A DNA stretch of 64,000 nt, taken from contig JAZGTH010000059.1 in NCBI GenBank assembly GCA_036877525.1, positions 6,944,001 to 7,008,000 of the forward strand, in the 5' to 3' direction. The stretch comes from Chromobotia macracanthus. Lineage: Eukaryota; Chordata; Actinopteri; Cypriniformes; Botiidae. The notes beneath the pieces are model-generated. The model worked only from the letters and a program-made list of their open reading frames with translations, was not told the DNA's origin and searched no databases. Below, one piece after another: positions 26,493 through 38,405 of the stretch; within the stretch, counting starts at the first letter, position 1; each line of letters starts with the position of its first letter. The translations under genes were made by a program, and so were the position numbers.

Positions 26493-26829
26493 TTTAAAAG
26501 TAGGGTAGGTGATTTTTTTGGAAAGCTGGTTGAAACTATTCACATCCTGATAGCAATCACTATGTAAAGTGGTCTAAATATATTGATATATATGTATATC
26601 TTTGGTAGAAGGCGCAAGACCATAAAGTGTTTGTCCAATCATTGCATTCGGTCCGAATATTATGTTAGGATGTAACACTTGCTTGTCAATCTATGTATTT
26701 GCATGCTGTTCAGATGTATTGGAGGAGGCGTGGCTTTGGAGAGCGCTCTGAAGGGAGGTTAAGATTTTATGCTTTTTAAAGCTAGTTTGCTATTGCTAAC
26801 CTCTCTGAAATTGCTACCCTACCTTTAAG
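26493..26829 (+). mobile_element. Family C MITE, copy 1 (TTAA-flanked)
   Basis: Ends are TTAAAAGTAGGGTAGGTG and, inverted, TTAAAGGTAGGGTAGCAA, giving terminal inverted repeats with TTAA at both edges. The interior holds CATTCGGTCCGAAT and GGAGGAGGCGTGGCTTTGGA, shared with three other copies. TTAA duplications point to the piggyBac/Kolobok-type insertion mode; there is no transposase. Confidence 0.8.
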
Positions 26830-26964
26830 TAACCCACTCATAGGATAATTTTCCTGAAGTGTAAACACTCCCATAAGAAAACAAAATCACTGATAAGAGC
26901 TTGTCGTCTCTGAAGAACAAAAATAATAAAAACGGAAACTTTGATATTTCTCCTGTAAAAAATA

Positions 26965-27012
26965 ACAGAAATCTCACGTCTCAAACTGAGCTCAGATTTG
27001 CCAAATGTGTGC
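26965..27012 (+). repeat. Family H repeat fragment
   Basis: ACGTCTCAAACTGAGCTCAG then ATTTGCCAAATGTG, close to the 7.3-kb copy. Confidence 0.45.
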
Positions 27013-27221
27013 CAAGTCAAATGTCAATATTATTTAAGATTTCTTTAAATATTTACTTAAATATAAAATATTTACTTAAATATTTCTTAAATGCATCAAA
27101 AACTTTAATAAATTCAAGATATGTTTGAAGATATAGCATCAGAATACAATTTCCACTTGTAAATGTAGCTTTGTAGACTTGGCTTGTTGGTTCTTAAGAC
27201 AAAATGCTTAATGCTCTTGCC

Positions 27222-27270
27222 CTTTGTAAGTCGCTTTGGATAAAAGCGTCTGCTAAATGAGTAAATGTAA
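27222..27270 (+). repeat. SINE tail fragment
   Basis: Only the 3' tail is present (GTAAGTCGCTTTGGATAAAA followed by GCGTCTGCTAAATGAGTAAA). No tRNA head precedes it, which fits 5' truncation during reverse transcription. Confidence 0.65.
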
Positions 27271-29164
27271 GATGATGTCTTGACAAAACTAGTTGTTAGA
27301 TCAGTTAGACTCCATATACAATTTGACATATAATCAGCATCCTACAGTCACCTGGTGAAGTTATACGTCATGGCACCAGTCGCCAGCACTATGTCCTTCC
27401 TCTCCAGTCAGACAGGAACATGCATTTTCCTGAAGATATGTGTGCACAGGTCTCCAGCACAGAAGGCACATGTTGATGAGGGGATCATCCTGCAGGAATT
27501 GTAATTCAGGAGCAGCTAGAGGAAATAGCAATTTGTCTTGCCAATGTAAGAATCACTGCCGACTGGCAGAGGTTCTTTCTGAGTGCCTGGCTCAACCGCC
27601 TGCCAACAGATTTTTACAGTAACTTGTCTGTTCGTCTGGTCGCTGCAGTCTCTGGCATTGGCACAATGCTTCACCATGAGAGGCATAAGAAAGATCTTAC
27701 TGGCAGCTGAGGGGGCTGGTGTGAAATTACTGCTGACAGTCTGGAGTAGCAGCCCAAAACCCAATAAGTCTCTTTTCATTTGTGCTTCGACCTTTAAAAC
27801 ACTAAAATACGTGCTCAAGAATACACCATAGCATATGTAATATTTTGGAATGCATGACTAAAACAATGCTTCTTGTTCACACAGGGACCCGAACCCGTAT
27901 GTCTCAAAAAATTCTGATAAAACTACAAAGTTTTTGAAAAGGTTTTCGCTGTTTAATGGCACAAAGTAAGCCAGTACTGCCTCTGTGCCCCCTCAATACA
28001 TAAATAAATAAATAAAAGGTATCTGACAGTTTGTTTCTTTATCTGCAATGTAGACCATAAATCAACAGAAATCAATACAGCCAGAGGTAAAGTTCAAAAA
28101 TACTAAAGCAAAGCCATTCTAAGAGAGTGGAGCGGTAAGTACAACCACCTAACTTGAGTTGCACTGCAAACATCATTTTCTTGAGTAAACACTTGCGTTG
28201 TCAGGGGCACATTGGCAAAACCATCGCATTATGTGTTCTCTCAATATTAACCTAATAACAAGCCTTTGTGGAAAGTCCAATCCTCAGACGTTTTGGTGTT
28301 AACTCACAAAGACCTGCTTTGTGTTGCAAAGGTAACAGCCGACTACATCCTCCAAACAACCTCAGAAGAGAAAGCACCAAAAATATGTGTTCCATCTAAT
28401 CTAAACTCAGACAAAGGGCACCAGCTCGCCAGGAAAACTTTAATGTCTTCCCCCCCCACTAATGTCTACATCACAGATCCTATCAGGTTCCTCTTATGGT
28501 ACCACTGATGTTTTATCTCCGCACAAAGCCAGGATAAAGACGCTAAAAGGTGAGCAACTCATCAGATATGGGGGTCTGATATCGCTGACGGAGTGCAGCG
28601 GGAGAGCCATCATTCCCCTGATCCTCTTTAAACAATCCCCAGCAGACAGAGAGAAGTCCTTTAACTTCTCCATCCAGTTCAAACCTGGGCAACACTAGAG
28701 AGGAGGCCATAAAAAAGCCACTTAGCCCCTGTAATGGGCAATCTTTGGGGATAAAAGGTAACCTCTCTGACTCCCATCATGCAGACTACTGCTCGAAGCC
28801 AGTAAATTTTACCCCACCGATACACTGTGGCCAATTCAATTATAGACGCCAGCCGTTCAAATAAAGTATTAAAGTGTCCGATAGAATGAGGATGTTTTGT
28901 TTTATGGGGTGATTAGTCGTTGTCCTTTACGTCCAAGGATGTCCCTGTTTTTCACTAATCTATGTTGGCTCAGTTGGGCGTCTGCTGAGTCGGCTGTCCG
29001 CAAACTGACCATAAGGCCATCAGACTGGCTTTTTTATCTAAGTATGAGGATCAGAGGTTTTCTGAACTGGAAATTGTTCATCATTTACAGAATTGAAAAA
29101 TATTATCTGGTATCATTTTCCCACCGTCAAAGGTTTGAAAGTGATGTATTTGTCAATGTATTGT
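27271..29164. other. No gene recognised
   Basis: Unique sequence with an 8-C run at about 28450 and short frames of no clear meaning. Confidence 0.5.
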
Positions 29165-29316
29165 AACTTAAAATGCATTTAACCCCCAATACAGGTGAAT
29201 AGTGAACATACACACACTCACCCAGAACAGTGGGCAAATATCACTCCGGCACCCAGGGAGCAACTGGGGAAAAGATGCCTTCAGTCATTTCCTGCCAGCA
29301 TTGGGAATCAAACCTT
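29165..29316 (-). repeat. SINE-like body downstream of tandem tRNA relics
   Basis: Read on the minus strand after the tRNA-Leu relic, the sequence carries GCTCCCTGGGTGCCGG, then TGCCCACTGTTCTGGGTG, a short TG run, and GGGTTAAATGCA. I remember this order from the body of common teleost SINEs, but I will not assign a named family. Together with the two tRNA relics it may be one compound element. Confidence 0.45.
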
Positions 29317-29398
29317 TGGCCGCGGTGAAATTCGAACCCATGTCCCTAAAAAGACTAGGGCTTAAATCCAGCATGTTAGAGCACTCAGCCACCCTACC
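29317..29398 (-). pseudogene. tRNA-Leu-like pseudogene or SINE head
   Basis: This 82-nt minus-strand segment begins GGTAGGGTGGCTGAGTGC and ends in an acceptor arm CGCGGCC. It has the long variable arm of class II tRNAs (a hairpin around CCTAGTCTTTTTAGGG) and an intact B box GGTTCGAATTT. The anticodon loop reads TTTAAGC, formally TAA, but one substitution from TAG, so the parent isoacceptor is uncertain. Two acceptor-stem pairs and one anticodon-stem pair are mismatched. A second B-box-like GGTTTGATTCCC follows immediately at about 29303-29314. Confidence 0.65.
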
Positions 29399-29409
29399 TA
29401 ATACAAGCC

Positions 29410-29480
29410 ACCATTATCAGTATTCAAACCAGGGCTGCTGCAGCCACAATGTAAAGAACTAACCACTATACAATCATGGC
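29410..29480 (-). pseudogene. tRNA-His(GTG) pseudogene
   Basis: The minus strand reads as a 71-nt tRNA shape beginning GCCATGATTGTATAGTGGTT. The D arm, the TTGTGGC anticodon loop (GTG) and a TTTGAAT T loop are all in place. Compared with the vertebrate tRNA-His I remember, most differences are C-to-T or G-to-A, the pattern of methyl-CpG decay. The acceptor stem keeps five Watson-Crick pairs and one wobble, but the T stem has three mismatches. That argues for a dead copy. A degenerate tRNA-Leu follows 11 bp downstream on the same strand. Confidence 0.75.
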
Positions 29481-30599
29481 AAGTTTTAAGGACATTTGAG
29501 AATTATATGAATATATCATATGAAAATCACAACCTCCTGAGTTTAAACTAAAGGGCTGTAAAGTATAAAGATTGCACATTGCTATTTAAAAGTCTTACAT
29601 TGTGCAGGCTGACCAATTACTGCCTAAACGATATCAATCAAATACATTAACGTGATAGGTAACAGAAGGTGTCGGAGCACAAATTACACTGTGTCTGCAC
29701 GGAGGGCCACACATTTTCTATAGATTCTGATGATCAGCCCACACCAAAGGCAAAACCTTTTATTATTAATATCTTCTACCAATAATACTATTACTAATTA
29801 GATGTCAAAACTTTCCTAGGAGGTCTGGTGGAAAAAAACCTGCAATTGATAATCACTTTACACCAGCAGTGGCTTAAGGGGCTGGTAACAGCTTGCAGTT
29901 CATTCAAGCATATCTCGGTGAATACACATAAACATACAGCGGGGAAAAAAGAAGTGATAGGAATAATTAAGGAAGTAGTGCAGGAAGACTTTTATCTCAG
30001 ATTCTGCAAAATTAGAATAGTTTATCACACCGGACTAGTATAATTAACCACATCCATAATACTACTGAGCTCTCCTGCTGTGAAAAAGAGAGAAACAACA
30101 ATATATGCACCAGGATTAGTCTACGGAATATTGCATTTAAAAATGCATGTGTTAAATTGCGTTTTCGCTTAAGGAGAGGTATTAAGATTTTGCAGTAACC
30201 TTTAAAGAAGACTACGCATGATGCATCACACGGAAAACTCGTAACAATAACATAACAATTAGACAGTTTCGTAAACACTGACAGTGTAACCTTTGCTTAA
30301 AGACATTTCAATGCTAAACGAGAGCAGAGATCTTGATTAGACTTATGGAGAGTTGGGGAACCGTCTAAAGGATACATACATTAATTCTATTATTGCTTCC
30401 TATAATTTTATTTTGCTCTGTATTGTAACACTGAAACTTTAACGCACTTGGAGCTTAGCGCAGCAGTTGCAAAAATGGAACAAAGACTGTTAAAACGGTG
30501 CTTTAAAACAGAAGGCTATTAGCTTATCCAACATTTTCTGCTCTGTTTCCTAATGCAAGTTTGATAATAACATTTTATCTTCAACTTTCCTGGTTAAGC

Positions 30600-30950
30600 G
30601 CCCCAGCCAAGCTGTACAGTCCTGCATTGTGGGCTAGCTCATAAATTAGCAGTGTGTGGTTGCACACTTGATTAGCTGTGAGCTAATCGAGAGCGAATTG
30701 CTACACTAATATTTAAGTCCTACAATGAAAATGGAAAAATGAAAATGGGGTTTTTCTTCGCTCAACACTTGGGCCAGAGTCCAGGAGGCAGTTAGGGGCC
30801 ATTATCAGTGTTTCACCTGAGTGGAAGCCTTTCTGAGTGGGATTCATTTAGCTGAAACAGTCATTCAATTACTGAATTACAGGGGCCGAGTGGAATTTGC
30901 ATATGTCCATTTTCTCTGTGATCAATGGTGAGTTTGTGTCCTTAAAATCG
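30600..30950. promoter_or_regulatory. Candidate conserved non-coding element
   Basis: Contains an octamer-like ATTTGCATAT at about 30896, CTCATAAATTAGC, GATTAGCTGTGAGCTAATCG (an imperfect inverted repeat) and TCAATTACTGAATTACA. Unique sequence with no open frame. Confidence 0.28.
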
Positions 30951-31553
30951 GGAAACAGGCAGAAGACTTAAAAAGTTACACCAGATGGCTTAAAAGTATG
31001 CAGTATGAAAAACAAAAGCACTCTTTTCTACAGAAGACTATAATGAATCTTATTTACGTCTTATATACACGTCACCTTTACAATTAACCTTAGAAATAAA
31101 ACTTTGCAACTTCAAACCTCCTCGTAAGGTTACCTACAACTTATTCACACTCATTAAGTACTAACACAACTGTTTCTCAAATATTTTAAAGGTGCAACAT
31201 CTGTAGTGTTAGAATCCACTATACTGCTACAGCGGAGATCCTCATCCACAGCTCACACACCTGCCACATTTTAATGACTGTTGTGCTGCAATGTCTCGGT
31301 TTACCAGAAAATTGCTCTTTGACAAGTTTTTGTTCTCGACTTTTTGAGTATTTTTAGCTGCAATTGCAGTTTTCATTGTTAAGTAATATGCTAAATACTG
31401 AACTGCGGCACTGAAACTGAAACATTGTCCATCTTTTTATGCAGACGCACCCCTTTCAACGTCACGTCTCGGGTATCATCCAGAATTCTGAGCTTTCCAC
31501 TAATTACCATCACAAAGCTGCACAACCTTCTTCTAAAAACAAGGAGAGATAAT

Positions 31554-31665
31554 CCCAGCTAACAGGGAACGTTCTCTAAAAGTTCTCTTAAAGATATCAA
31601 AAAATATCTTGCAGTAACATTAGTAAAACATTTTTCTAATGATATATATACGATAACAATATACA
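31554..31665 (+). mobile_element. Family A MITE, copy 6 (left third)
   Basis: Intact left end CCCAGCTAACAGGGAACGTT, then AAAAGTTCTC, the GCAGTAACATTAGTAAAACA segment and a degraded ATATATA core. Unrelated sequence follows. Confidence 0.7.
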
Positions 31666-32204
31666 GGAACACATCCTTCTTGGGTTAAGCACATTACTAT
31701 GATGTGCATGATGCTAGTCAATCAAAATTAGTCTTAATTTTGACAGTCTCCTGCTCTGTCAGTGTCACGCAGTAAAAGGACAACAAGTCAGCTTGTTTGC
31801 TATGGCTAATTGTGTGAATTTTGTTGACATAGAGGGGAAATAAATGCAGATGCAGTGAAGAACTGCAATTTCAGACAGGAAAAAGAACCTGGCTTCTGAA
31901 ACGCACAGAATTAATACGTCTATTCACAAACATACTTTGTGCCGATGATGCAGAGCAGCGATTCCAATCCAGGTGTGTTTACCCTGGGGTAATTCATCTA
32001 GTTCCTGGTACTTTAAAGATTTCATTTTTGCTTTATATAACAGAGAAAATAACTAAATTTGTTGTGGGTGTCACCCTGGCATTCCATTAAAAATATACGT
32101 TTATTTTAAAACATTTTGTAAATGAAACACAAATACGCCGCTGCGCTAAAACAAACCTGCTCAAAACAGCTGCAAAATGTGAAGCGACACATTAAAGCGT
32201 TCGG

Positions 32205-32520
32205 TTACAAACGTATGGTCATATGGCAGAGAGCAAAGCCATGCCGGTAAAACAGCTAATTACAGTAATGAGCTCTTTTCCCCATAAACGCCACAAAAAG
32301 AGCAACAGTTTAAACTCTGACGCTTCTCTAATTACATAGCTGTAATGCAGATCCACGTGCTCACCGATGACCTTGAACAAGCTCCTTCCACTAAATATGG
32401 ATAACTCTCTCATTAGCATTTTAAATAAAGGCCCTTGAATTTAAATATTCATTTGAGCATTGTCAATTTTGATGGGTGCTTTTACCACTTGAATTTATTC
32501 ACATTCTCACTGGCTGAGCC
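32205..32520. promoter_or_regulatory. Candidate conserved non-coding element
   Basis: AGCTAATTACAGTAATGAGC, TCTCTAATTACATAGC, CTCATTAGCATTTTAAAT and ATTCATTTGAGCATTGTC lie in 300 bp of non-repetitive DNA. ATCCACGTGCTC holds a perfect CACGTG E-box. Family A copy 7 begins just to the right. Confidence 0.28.
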
Positions 32521-32561
32521 ATAGTTGAAACTAGTGATAGTGCAGAATTGATGCACAGGTA

Positions 32562-32904
32562 CCCAGCTAACAGGAAACATCCTTAGAACACTGGCTAATG
32601 TTCTCTGAAAGTTATCAAAAAAACGTTCTTGCAGTAATGTTAGTAGAATGTTTTTTTAACATTATATATCAATGATATTAAAAAATGTTAGATTATTAAC
32701 TTATTAGTGGGACGTTTTAAAACATTACAGAATTAAAATATGTATGAATAACATTTTTAAAACCAAGCAATAGCGTTAATACTACATCTGAAAAAACGGA
32801 ACGCTTGAACGTTCCTAAAACTTTCAAAATAACATTTTTCACTTTTTTGTTCCCTAATGGAAAAGTTAAGGAAATGTTCTTACAACCTAAAATTGTAAAC
32901 TGAG
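32562..32904 (+). mobile_element. Family A MITE, copy 7
   Basis: CCCAGCTAACAGGAAACATC start. Full interior with the TTATATATCAATGATAT core, AACCAAGCAATAGCGTTAAT, and AACCTAAAATTGTAAACTGA at the degraded right end. One of the longest copies. Confidence 0.85.
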
Positions 32905-33911
32905 TTGTCGAATAATAGACATTTTTGGAACAAAGTAATGCTAACAGACACATTCATCCAAGTATGGCCATATTTTGATTTTTGTCAGTGTATTTGGTTC
33001 ACATGCATCTATCCACAAAGTGCTAGGGAAAGCATCTGTTTATCTTGCTACCTGTGTTGACAAAGGCCATTTCCTCTGTAATATTAGTTATGCAAAGTTT
33101 GTGAATGAATCAAAATTTGATTTTCACACATGCATCATCCTGTTTTTTAACTTACTTTCATTATCAACCAGTCAATGAGAGTGTTAGAGTACTAAACTAG
33201 ACTACTTAACTGGAAATGCCTATTCCCTAGTCGAAACACACCCAGTATGGACATTTACTCACACTTGTGCATCCCTTACTCTGGCCCTGCTTTATACCTG
33301 GACTGCATTATTGATTTCTTCTATTGGATGATTAATCTTTATTACTGCTCACGCTCCTCTGATCCAGTCTCTTGTGCCAGGATTAAAGGGAGGATAAAAA
33401 GTGTCCTGTTAAGCTGGGCCGAATCCTCAACTGCATCCGTACAAGCCAGGATAAGTTCCAGCCAGATTGCATTCCATATCTGGAGCTTTGTGATCAAACA
33501 TGAGTCGCTGTCAACATTCCGGGTCTGTTTGCTCTCGTTTCAGAACAGTAGTGGTGTCAGGAGAAGTTCATATCCAGTCAGCACAACTTTGCATCACGCT
33601 TGACCTGTCAAACTTCTCCACCTCAGAGCAATGTGGACAGAAAAAGGAAGAGGATCTCATAAAGCAGATATTATTTAGCAACAGTATCCCAGCAGACCTC
33701 ACACCTGTCACGCAGCATTAGTACATCGTGAACTACGAGAGAAACCATCACCAAAGGGTCAAACGGTCAATGCTGTGACTTCATAACTCCATCCCTAAAA
33801 AACACAGCAGCTTTGGGGCTGTACCTTTCTGGGGCTTAGCCCCAAATCTCTGTGAATGTATATGAGGACACATTTTAAAATAAAAGTTACAGCTTCAATG
33901 AGTTATTTATA

Positions 33912-34236
33912 TTAAAGGCAGGGTTGATCACAAAAAAAAAACATTTTTTGTTATGCTAGTTGAAAGTCTCTTGATAGCAATCACTAAGTACAGTGGTATA
34001 AATACATTTATCTTCTGTGGAAGGCACGGGACCATAAAATGTTTGTCCAATCATTGCTTTCGGTCCCAGTGCAATGATATGATATCGTACATGCCGTCAA
34101 ACTATGTATTTGCATACCTCCATGCACTACTGAGGGTATGGCTTTGGCAATCGCTCCGAAGAGGGGAAAGTATCTTATGTTTTTAAAGCTAGGCTGCTAT
34201 TGCAAGCTTCTCCGACATTGCCTACTTTACCTTTAA
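33912..34236 (+). mobile_element. Family C MITE, copy 2
   Basis: TTAAAGGCAGGGTTGATC at left; CTACTTTACCTTTAA at right. Interior contains TTTGTCCAATCATTGCTTTC and GGTATGGCTTTGGC, diverged from copy 1. A 10-A run sits near the left end. Confidence 0.75.
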
Positions 34237-35601
34237 AAGTTCGCTCAATAATACTGGAGCTAAAATTATAAAGGACCCATTAACGTAAGTCTCAGATTTG
34301 CACAAAACTAAGATCAATACACTGTCTTGCATATTCATCTTTATATGCATTTTAAAAAGGTGTAGAACAATACAAATCAAGAGTTTTGTCTCACTGAGCA
34401 CTAATGACAGTTCTATGTCATTACGACCAGCCTGTTGTTTTTTAAGCGTTTGGAAGCAGGTGGCTCCTTAATTTAACAAGCTTTGCAAGGTTCAAATTGT
34501 GTATTAATAAAAGCATTTAGTTAGAACTGCAACAGTCCAGGTTCATTTGTTTTGCCAACAAATTCTTCAAGCCTCCACTTTTGTACAGAAAAGCTACATT
34601 ATGCTAATATTGCAATAATGATATTGTAATTTATGCTGCAAGAGTTCAAAAGTCTGGCTTGTGATACTGTCTTAATTACAGAACATAATTGCAAACCTAA
34701 ATAGATTTAACAGCGTCTAAATGACCAGGCAAGGCAACTTAAAAAAACAGTCAAGGCTTTACTAAACAAATTCACACCCCTACTGTTGAAAACCTCTAGA
34801 CAAAAGAACACAAAGATATTGGTGGACAGAGAGCAGTAGTTTGGGATTTGAAGTACAAGAGCTTCTCATTTAAACTGCAAAGCTGAAACAGTTTCTACTT
34901 GTGCACTTTGAGGTGTTGCTAACATACAAGTTGTAATTTATAACTCTGCACCGAGTTCCAGCCACAATGAGTCTACACCCTTCCAAGCCCTTGAACCAGC
35001 AGTGTCTGGTCATGGAAGTGTCATTTCACTGGCCTATCAGGTTCAGCGACACCCTCTCAACGCCACGAGCGCTGATGATTCACAGCCTTGTCTTTTTCCC
35101 TATAACTCTTCCTGGCCTTTATCCTTTTCTGTTGGTGATTATGATGAAGGGCTTCACTGGGAATTGTCGATTTGGTCCTTCATCAGGGTCATCTCGCCCA
35201 TCAGTCACACCCTTCATTCTTTGCACATAGAGGGCTGTCAGCGAGCAAGTTTAGCATAGAAAGGTTGAAGAGCTGTAAATTTGCTGGGGATTGGATATAA
35301 GAGTGAGCAGGGTTCATATGTCCATGAAACAAGGAAAACAAGGGTAAAATGCACAATTCTATGAGCAACAATCTCTCACGTGAGACTGGCGTCTCTGCAG
35401 AACAAAAGAGGCATTCTTGAGCGTTTTTATACCAGATTTTTTAATCTTACCTGATTTGCAAACGTCAAGTGGGCGATTACCAAAACCATGCTTCCATCTT
35501 TTTGACTGGATGGTTAAAAAATACATATCCCGGTTTAGAAATGCCCAATACATGGTAAACACCCTTTTTTGTTTCGCAGAGACCTACTGTATACTTCTTC
35601 A
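34237..35601. other. No gene recognised
   Basis: Unique DNA. The overlapping frames at 34967-35259 have no domain I recognise. Confidence 0.5.
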
Positions 35602-36060
35602 GGGTTGGGAAGTAGCGATGCAACAAACTACATCTTTCAGTAGCATGACAGTAGTTTAAAATCTTTTTAACAAGCTACATTTTGCAATGAACAGCAGTGT
35701 TGTGTTGCATTGACTGCTGTATTTGTCCAAATATTGAGACAGAGTTCAGACAATAATCAGATATACAGTTCTCTGCCCTTTCTCTTTATTGGGAAGTTCA
35801 GTTCATTTTAGTGAGCCAGTTTGTTCTCACAATGTCTGTCATTGTCATAATTCATTTTTTACTGATCAAATAAACTAATTAGATTCATTTTAACAATCAC
35901 ATCATCTTTACGAAAAATACAATATAATGCATCAAAACTGTTCATTTAAATAGTATCATATTAAATAGTACCTTTATGATCTTTAATGTAATTAGCTACT
36001 TTTTCAGTAACTAAGGATAACTTGACAGCAGTTTATTTTAAATTATGAGTAGCTTTCTGA
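35602..36060. repeat. Probable GTTGGGAAGTAGC-type repeat
   Basis: Begins CAGGGTTGGGAAGTAGC and ends with TTAGCTACTTTTTCAGTAAC, resembling the ends of a fish repeat whose copies start 'GTTGGGAAGTA'. The interior is not recognised. Confidence 0.3.
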
Positions 36061-36069
36061 CATTGATTC

Positions 36070-36281
36070 TGTCACAGTTACGTTCCTTTTCTTTGTCCTG
36101 GTGTTTCTGTAACCCTGTTTGAGTTAATCTTATTCATAAATATATATAATATGTCAGTTCGTTAGATTTTTGTGTGTGTACGATCTTTGTGATATTCTCC
36201 AGTGTTTTAGTTTTCAATAATTAAAGAAATTTGATTTACTCTTCGAGTTATTATTTTGGAATACACACAGCAAATGTGACA
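36070..36281 (+). repeat. Possible solo LTR
   Basis: Starts TGTCACAG and ends ATGTGACA, an inverted pair compatible with LTR ends (TG...CA). It contains CCTGGTGTTTCTGTAACCCT and an AATAATTAAAG signal-like region before CTCTTCGAGTTATT. No primer-binding site or gag/pol frame was recognised beside it. It could be chance. Confidence 0.25.
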
Positions 36282-38052
36282 GCTTCACACTGTGTCACTG
36301 TTCCTCCACCTCTGCAAATCCACCAGAGGACAGATCGCCGGGTTCCTCCCTCCCCCTGACCAGGGACATGATACCTGCTGTGTGTCCTGCTGTAAATCCC
36401 AGTCCCTCTCCAGGTGCGCTCACCACGCCGTAAATAACAGTCCAGAGTGACGGCCGTTTTACAGAGAGGAGGAGTTTTACAAATGGCCCAGAGAAAGTCC
36501 TCTGGATCAAGACACAGAATCGATCTGATGATTGAGTTGAGCGTCGCAAGCGTTTGAAACACCATTAAAACATTTTGAAGCCCGGCACAATGCATTATGG
36601 ATATAACTGACATGTTTTTGCAGACAAACGATTATCAAAACGCAAACAACCGAGTACAGACAATCTGTGCTGTCCAAAAAGGCACTAATCACAGTAATCA
36701 CAAAGGTAACATCATTTATCATGCTTTGTTTGCAACTTCAATAGTCATCTGAAAGTAAACACAGACTACATAAATTTAATAAACCAGTTGTAGCTATGGC
36801 CTAGCAGTTCTCACTGAGGCACTTAACTGTGCTGCAGTATGTAATGCGGGTGACATACGTCTGATTCTGGTTCTAGCTATGCCATCATTTCCTGTGCTCT
36901 CTCATTGTCCTTATAAGGGATTGTGGGGAAAAAATGCTATTTTAGGGTAGTGCCATATCTTGCCTCTTAATCAGTCATTATTTTTACACCAAGAATAAAT
37001 TTCAGCTGCATTTTAAACATCATCAATACATTTTGGAAAAAAGAAGACTGATCACCATTTATATCAATCCGTAATGGGCAAAACATACTGCATTCGATCA
37101 AAGCACACAACCTTATTTCTACCCACATCTTGAAATACGTAAAAATAAGTAACAATTGCAATATCACAGTTCTCACTAAGGCATCACAAATGAATATTGT
37201 AACAAATTTTATCACCTCAAAACACATTGATATAATATTATATCTCCAGGTCCCTGCTGATTGCCACCTATAGTTCCCTTCAATATAAAGGCCAATATAA
37301 TTAAAATGGAAGGTAAATTACATTATATTTGAGGTTCTACAAAGCAAATGCCAGATGGAAAATAAGGACGTAAACCTTAAAAGAGAGCCTAACTCGAAGC
37401 ACATGACTTCAGAGACCAACATATAGCACAAAAGAGTCGGCAGCTCTCCTGGGGCCTTTCTTTCCATTTCCCAACACTGCGTAATAGAGAGCAAAGGGGG
37501 AAAAAACAACACACAGTTACTGTGTTAGCTTTCACATTTCTCAAGTGTAACACACTTATATTCCCACGGGGCATACGCTTTTTATTTTTTATTTCTATGT
37601 GCTTGGCTTCCATTCTTAAGCTCTCCCACATATACACGGCCTCCAAAATCAAACAAATCAATTTCTCAGCCTAATACTTGTACAAAGGCTACGAAACGGT
37701 GCTTGGACTTCAGATAAGCTGAAAAGTCCTTCTAAAAGGTTTGGTTTTAAAAGGAAACCAATTCATTAGAAGTTCCAAAGTAACAGTATTCAAAAAACGT
37801 ATAATGTTTTATTGAAAGCAGATGATTTCTGCAGTAAAAGCACAGCTGAATGACTCTGGCGCTGGTCAACGTCTGTGATGTTCTAAAGGGATCAGTAACA
37901 CTGATTCCAGACCAGCTGCAGACATGTCTGGGGATAATGTGAACTGATAGCTGTATGTGCCGGAAGATTTGAGGAGCAGAATACAGAGGAAATTCAATTG
38001 TACAAAGTTAATAGCTAAACTCAAAACAAATCAAAGATACATATCCTTCAAA
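36282..38052. other. No gene recognised
   Basis: Includes a moderately GC-rich patch (36290-36550) with overlapping minus-strand frames up to 120 codons. None resembles a known protein or retroelement gag. Confidence 0.45.
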
Positions 38053-38405
38053 AATCTATTTTACTACAGCTCAATTTTTGATTCACAACAACAAAAAAAG
38101 AATTCAAATAAGAATTTGAACTCTTGCAGAGAATACAAAACTGCCCAGAAAAATTATCTCATGATGTTTTGGATATTCAGTATATACCATGATATGTATC
38201 TGCTCCAAAACGACTGAAAATGTATTCTGCTCCAGTGCAATTTTTTTATTCACAACAAAAAAGAAATAAAATAAGAATTTAAACTCTTGCAGAGAATAGA
38301 AAATTGCCCAATATAAAAAAATTATAAAAAAAATTTATCTCATGATGTTTTGGATATTCAACATATACCATGATATGTACGTATCTGCTGTGAAATGGCT
38401 GAAAA
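38053..38405. repeat. Tandem duplication, two units of about 168 and 185 bp
   Basis: Units at 38053-38220 and 38221-38405 share AACTCTTGCAGAGAATA, TTATCTCATGATGTTTTGGA and ATATACCATGATATGTA in the same order. The second has an extra A/T-rich insertion. Confidence 0.8.

Noticed and set aside
36251..36613. 120-codon minus-strand frame considered as retroelement gag
   Set aside because: No zinc knuckle, protease or other retroelement motif, and overlapping frames are equally open.
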